Below, piece by piece: positions 13,643 through 16,697 of a DNA stretch of 16,697 nt. The stretch is taken from positions 1 through 16,697 of the forward strand of contig JBDTBW010000050.1 in assembly GCA_039923855.1 (NCBI GenBank), written 5' to 3'. Origin of the DNA: 66-474 sp039923855 (GTDB taxonomy: Bacteria; Pseudomonadota; Gammaproteobacteria; Xanthomonadales; Rhodanobacteraceae). Both the position numbers and the translations under genes were made by a program. Position 1 is the stretch's first letter, and every line of letters starts with the position of its first letter. Below the pieces are notes generated by a model that worked only from the letters and a program-made list of their open reading frames with translations, did not search any database and was not told the DNA's origin.

Positions 13643-15088
13643 ATGGCCGATGATGGCAAGCCCTCGCGTGACATCCATTCGCTTGCCGAACAGGCGTTGT
13701 CGCGCGCGGCCGGCGCGCCATTGTCCACCGGCAACGCGGTCGAACTGCTGATCGACGCGCGTGCGCATTTCGATGCGTGGCTGGCGGCGATCCGCGGCGC
13801 GCGGCGTACGATCTTCCTGGCCAATTACATCATCCGCGCCGACGACACCGGCCGCGAATTTCTCGATGTGTTGCGCGAGCGCGCCCGCGCCGGCGTTGGT
13901 GTGTACGTAATGCGCGACTGGTTGGGCTGTCTGGGACAATCCGGCGACGGTTTCTGGCAACCGCTGCGCGAGGCCGGCGCTGAGTTGAGGGTATGGAATC
14001 CGTTCGATCCCTTGAGCCCGTTCGGCTGGATCAATCGCGATCATCGCAAAATGTTGACAGTCGATGGCCGCGTCGCGTTTGTTTCAGGCGTATGCATCAG
14101 CGGCAAATGGCTGGGCGATCCCGCGCGCAACCTGCCGCCCTGGCGCGACACCGGCGTGGCGCTGCAGGGGCCCGCGGTCGCCGAAGTCGAGCACGCATTC
14201 GCTGAAACCTGGAACGTCAGCGGCGATCCGTTGCCACCGGACACCTTGACCGCCGCGGATACGATCGAAACAGCGGGAGAGATCACGTTGCGTGTGATCG
14301 CAACGCATCCCAGCAGCACCGGCGTATATCGTCTCGACCAGATGATCGCGGCGCTGGCGCGCGAACGGCTGTGGTTGACCGATGCGTATTTCGTCGGCGT
14401 GGCGCCCTATGTGCGCGCATTGCTCAACGCCGCGGCAGACGGCGTGGATGTGCGCTTGCTGGTGCCGGGTTCGTCCGACATTCCGGCGGTCGCCGCGATG
14501 TCGCGCAGCGGCTATCGCCCATTGCTGTCCGCGGGCATCCGGGTGTTCGAATGGAATGGCTCGATGCTGCACGCCAAGACCGCGGTCGCCGACACACGTT
14601 GGGGCCGCGTAGGTTCCACCAATCTCAATCTCGCGAGCTGGATGGGCAATTGCGAAATCGATGTGGCGGTCGAGGACGCGGGCTTCGCGCAACGACTCGC
14701 CGATCAATACGAACGCGATCTCGGCAACGCCACCGAGATTGTGTTGTCACGTTCGCGCGTGCGGCGCGACCCGGCAGCCGCGCCGCGCGAACGCGGCAAT
14801 GCTCCGCACAGCGGACGCGGCAGCGCCGGGCGCAGCGCCGCCGGAGCGCTGCGGCTGGCCAACACCGTCGGCGCCGCGCTCGGCAATCGCCGCGTGTTGG
14901 GCGACGATGATTCCGGCCCGTTGATCGGCGGCTTTTTCGTGCTGCTGACGCTTTTCATGGTCGCCGCATTGTGGCCGCGCGCGATCGCGTGGCCGTTGGG
15001 ATTGTTGGCGCTGTGGATCGCCATCAGCCTGATCGCGCGCTGGATAAGGTTGCGCGGCAAACGTGCGCAAGACGCAGGTGCGCGATGA
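13643..15088 (+). CDS. Phospholipase D-type cardiolipin synthase-like protein
   Basis: This 481-residue protein has two HKD motifs: H134, K136 and D141 in HRKMLTVDG, followed by SGVCISGKWLGD; and H310, K312 and D317 in HAKTAVADTRWGRVGSTNLN. Both catalytic halves are intact. Bacterial members condense two phosphatidylglycerols, or phosphatidylglycerol with another lipid, into cardiolipin. Unlike ClsA-type enzymes, the membrane helices are at the C-terminus (about 434-452 and 454-473), after an arginine-rich linker (about 370-410); there is none at the N-terminus. Its closest layout is ClsB-like. Start ATG 13643 has only a weak ribosome binding site. The stop codon overlaps the xseA start by ATGA, so the two are translationally coupled. 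An alternative is a PLD-family lipid hydrolase. Confidence 0.9.
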   Translation: MADDGKPSRDIHSLAEQALSRAAGAPLSTGNAVELLIDARAHFDAWLAAIRGARRTIFLANYIIRADDTGREFLDVLRERARAGVGVYVMRDWLGCLGQSGDGFWQPLREAGAELRVWNPFDPLSPFGWINRDHRKMLTVDGRVAFVSGVCISGKWLGDPARNLPPWRDTGVALQGPAVAEVEHAFAETWNVSGDPLPPDTLTAADTIETAGEITLRVIATHPSSTGVYRLDQMIAALARERLWLTDAYFVGVAPYVRALLNAAADGVDVRLLVPGSSDIPAVAAMSRSGYRPLLSAGIRVFEWNGSMLHAKTAVADTRWGRVGSTNLNLASWMGNCEIDVAVEDAGFAQRLADQYERDLGNATEIVLSRSRVRRDPAAAPRERGNAPHSGRGSAGRSAAGALRLANTVGAALGNRRVLGDDDSGPLIGGFFVLLTLFMVAALWPRAIAWPLGLLALWIAISLIARWIRLRGKRAQDAGAR

Positions 15089-16449
15089 GCGAAGACCGTC
15101 CGGTTTATTCGGGTGAGCGCGAAATCCTGACGCCCTCCACGCTCAACCGGCTGGTGCGAGAGTTGATCGAAGGCGCGCTGCCGCTGATCTGGATCGAGGG
15201 CGAATTATCCAACGTCGCGCGCCCGGCATCTGGGCATCTGTATTTCACGTTGAAGGACAGCGCCGCGCAGGTGCGCTGCGCGATGTTCAAACCGCGCAGC
15301 ACGTTTTTGCGCTTCCGCCCCGCCGACGGCATGCACGTATTGGCGCGCGCGCGGGTAGGTCTTTACGAACCGCGCGGCGAGTTCCAGTTGGTCGTCGAAC
15401 ATCTGGAGGAAGCCGGCGAAGGCGCGCTGCGCCGCGCATTCGAACTGCTGAAGGCGAAATTGCAGACGGAAGGACTGTTCGAGGCGCAAAGGAAACGCGC
15501 ATTGCCGCGCTGGCCGCGACGGATCGGCGTGATCACGTCTCCGAGCGGTGCTGCAATCCGCGATGTATTGGCGGTGGCGCGGCGGCGTTTCGCGCTGGCC
15601 GAAATCGATATCCTGCCAGTGCCGGTACAGGGCCGCGAGGCGCCAGGGGCGATCGTGGCGATGCTTAGCGCGGCCTCGCATGCGCGGCGTCACGATGTGC
15701 TGCTGCTGACCCGCGGCGGCGGTTCGCTGGAGGATCTCTCCGCGTTCAACGACGAGGCCGTGGCGCGCGCGATCGCGGCGTGCGCGGTGCCAGTGGTTTC
15801 CGCGGTCGGGCACGAGATCGATTTTTCGATCGCCGACTTCGTCGCCGATCTGCGCGCGCCCACACCTTCGGCCGCGGCGGAATTGCTGTTGCCCGATGGC
15901 GAAGCGTTGCAGCGGATATTGACACAGCATACGGCCCGGCTTTCGCACGCGTTGCGGCGACGCTTGCACGCGCAAATCCAGCGGCTGGATCATTCATTCG
16001 CACGCTTGAGCGCACAGCGGCCTCAGCGAAGGCTGTCCGCGGGACGCGAACGGCTGGCACTACTGCACGCGCGCTTGTTGCGCGCGGAACAATTCGCCTG
16101 GGCCGCCAACCAGGCGCGGCTTGCGCAACTGTTCGCGCGCTTGTCGCTGACGCATCCGTCGCGTCGTTTGTCGTCGCGCCGGAGTGAAATCGATTCATTG
16201 CAACGACGCATGCTTTCCGCGTGGGCGCGCGGCGCGGAACGCGAGGCGCGACGCGTGGCGGGGCTCGCGCGCGCGTTGAACGCGGTCAGCCCCCTGGAAG
16301 TCCTGCAACGCGGCTACGCGATCCTTTTCGATGCGCCAGGGCATGTGGTTCGGTCCGCGCGGGGCGTGGCCCCCGGCACGCCACTTCTCGCGCGACTGGC
16401 GGATGGGGAAATCCCGTTACGCGTGCGCGATCCAAACACGGCCGATTGA
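15085..16449 (+). CDS. xseA: Exodeoxyribonuclease VII large subunit
   Basis: This 454-residue protein is the catalytic subunit of exonuclease VII, which degrades single-stranded DNA in both directions with the small subunit XseB. The N-terminal OB-fold shows PLIWIEGELSNVARPASGHL, then YFTLKDSAAQVRCAMFK. The nuclease domain has WPRRIGVITSPSGAAIRDVL, LLLTRGGGSLEDLSAFND and VPVVSAVGHEIDFSIADFVA, then DLRAPTPSAAAELLLPD. A long arginine- and alanine-rich coiled-coil-like region follows (about 270-400), with the conserved end SPLEVLQRGYAILFD. The frame is open from 14971, but the ATG at 15085 matches the family start (SEDRPVYSGEREILTPSTLN) and overlaps the upstream stop by four bases. xseB is not in the window. 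Confidence 0.97.
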   Translation: MSEDRPVYSGEREILTPSTLNRLVRELIEGALPLIWIEGELSNVARPASGHLYFTLKDSAAQVRCAMFKPRSTFLRFRPADGMHVLARARVGLYEPRGEFQLVVEHLEEAGEGALRRAFELLKAKLQTEGLFEAQRKRALPRWPRRIGVITSPSGAAIRDVLAVARRRFALAEIDILPVPVQGREAPGAIVAMLSAASHARRHDVLLLTRGGGSLEDLSAFNDEAVARAIAACAVPVVSAVGHEIDFSIADFVADLRAPTPSAAAELLLPDGEALQRILTQHTARLSHALRRRLHAQIQRLDHSFARLSAQRPQRRLSAGRERLALLHARLLRAEQFAWAANQARLAQLFARLSLTHPSRRLSSRRSEIDSLQRRMLSAWARGAEREARRVAGLARALNAVSPLEVLQRGYAILFDAPGHVVRSARGVAPGTPLLARLADGEIPLRVRDPNTAD

Positions 16450-16505
16450 CGCCGCGCAATCTACGCTGCCGCTTTTCTGTCGTGGCATCCGCAGGAGAAC
16501 CTTTC

Positions 16506-16697
16506 ATGCCCAAGCGATCGAAACTGCAATCCCGTTATCCCTATTATCTTGCCAACAAGGCAACGCAGCCCAACGCCGACCTTCCGGTGCTGGACAAATA
16601 TTCCGGTGAAATCGCCACGCGCGTGGCACTTGCCGGTGCCAAGGCGATCGAACACGCGATCGCGGCCGCTGCCAAGGCCGCTGCGCCGATGGCGGCG
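16506..16697 (+). CDS. Aldehyde dehydrogenase-family protein, N-terminus (cut by window edge)
   Basis: The first 64 codons are present, beginning MPKRSKLQSRYPYYLANKAT. The next stretch, NADLPVLDKYSGEIATRVAL, and then AIEHAIAAAAKAAAPM resemble the start of NAD(P)-dependent aldehyde dehydrogenases, where a substrate-independent strand (DKYSGE) precedes the helix of acidic/alanine pattern. The catalytic cysteine and glutamate lie outside the window, so the substrate class is unknown. A good ribosome binding site (AGGAGAA) lies about 6 bases before the ATG. It starts 56 bases after xseA on the same strand, so it may be co-transcribed or have its own promoter. Confidence 0.75.
   Translation, partial: MPKRSKLQSRYPYYLANKATQPNADLPVLDKYSGEIATRVALAGAKAIEHAIAAAAKAAAPMAA

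Overview
The window looks like a chromosomal segment of a high-GC gammaproteobacterium, most likely from the Xanthomonadales/Lysobacterales (Rhodanobacteraceae- or Xanthomonadaceae-like). This is inferred from Gram-negative LPS genes (kdsB), the bacterial MEP isoprenoid pathway (ispG), and the order uvrC-pgsA-tRNA-Gly-tRNA-Cys, which matches uvrC-pgsA-glyW-cysT(-leuZ) of E. coli. The genus cannot be fixed from the sequence alone.

Region 1 (1-3508) is the accessory end. It holds the C-terminal remnant of an IS4-type transposase, cut by the window edge, then an exported PQQ-like beta-propeller protein. A P4/DUF4102-type tyrosine integrase follows, read leftward, away from a tRNA-Cys gene. A cluster of inverted and direct GGGATAC repeats lies just upstream of the integrase and probably forms its arm-type or regulatory sites. 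The geometry (tRNA 3' end facing the integrase start) is typical of an integrated island that extends left out of the window. No second attachment site is visible here.

Region 2 (3509-8606, minus strand) is core genome: kdsB, a thioredoxin-NHL fusion protein joined to it by an ATGA overlap, a pair of inverted REP-like repeats, uvrC, pgsA, tRNA-Gly and tRNA-Cys. tRNA-Gly has its own promoter, whose -35 box overlaps the pgsA stop codon. Each tRNA is followed by its own hairpin/T-run terminator.

Region 3 (8688-13529) has a plus-strand EamA-type transporter, then a minus-strand gene set: a large protein with a PilZ-like motif, ispG, and a PAP2 phosphatase that overlaps the end of ispG.

Region 4 (13643-16697, plus strand) has a phospholipase-D-type cardiolipin synthase-like gene joined by ATGA overlap to xseA (exonuclease VII large subunit), then the first 64 codons of an aldehyde dehydrogenase-like gene cut by the right edge.

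Most genes here are recognisable housekeeping functions: DNA repair, phospholipid synthesis, LPS Kdo activation and isoprenoid synthesis. I found no CRISPR array and no clear new multi-gene system. The less ordinary parts are the tRNA-Cys/integrase junction, the thioredoxin-NHL protein tied to kdsB, and the PilZ-like protein ahead of ispG.
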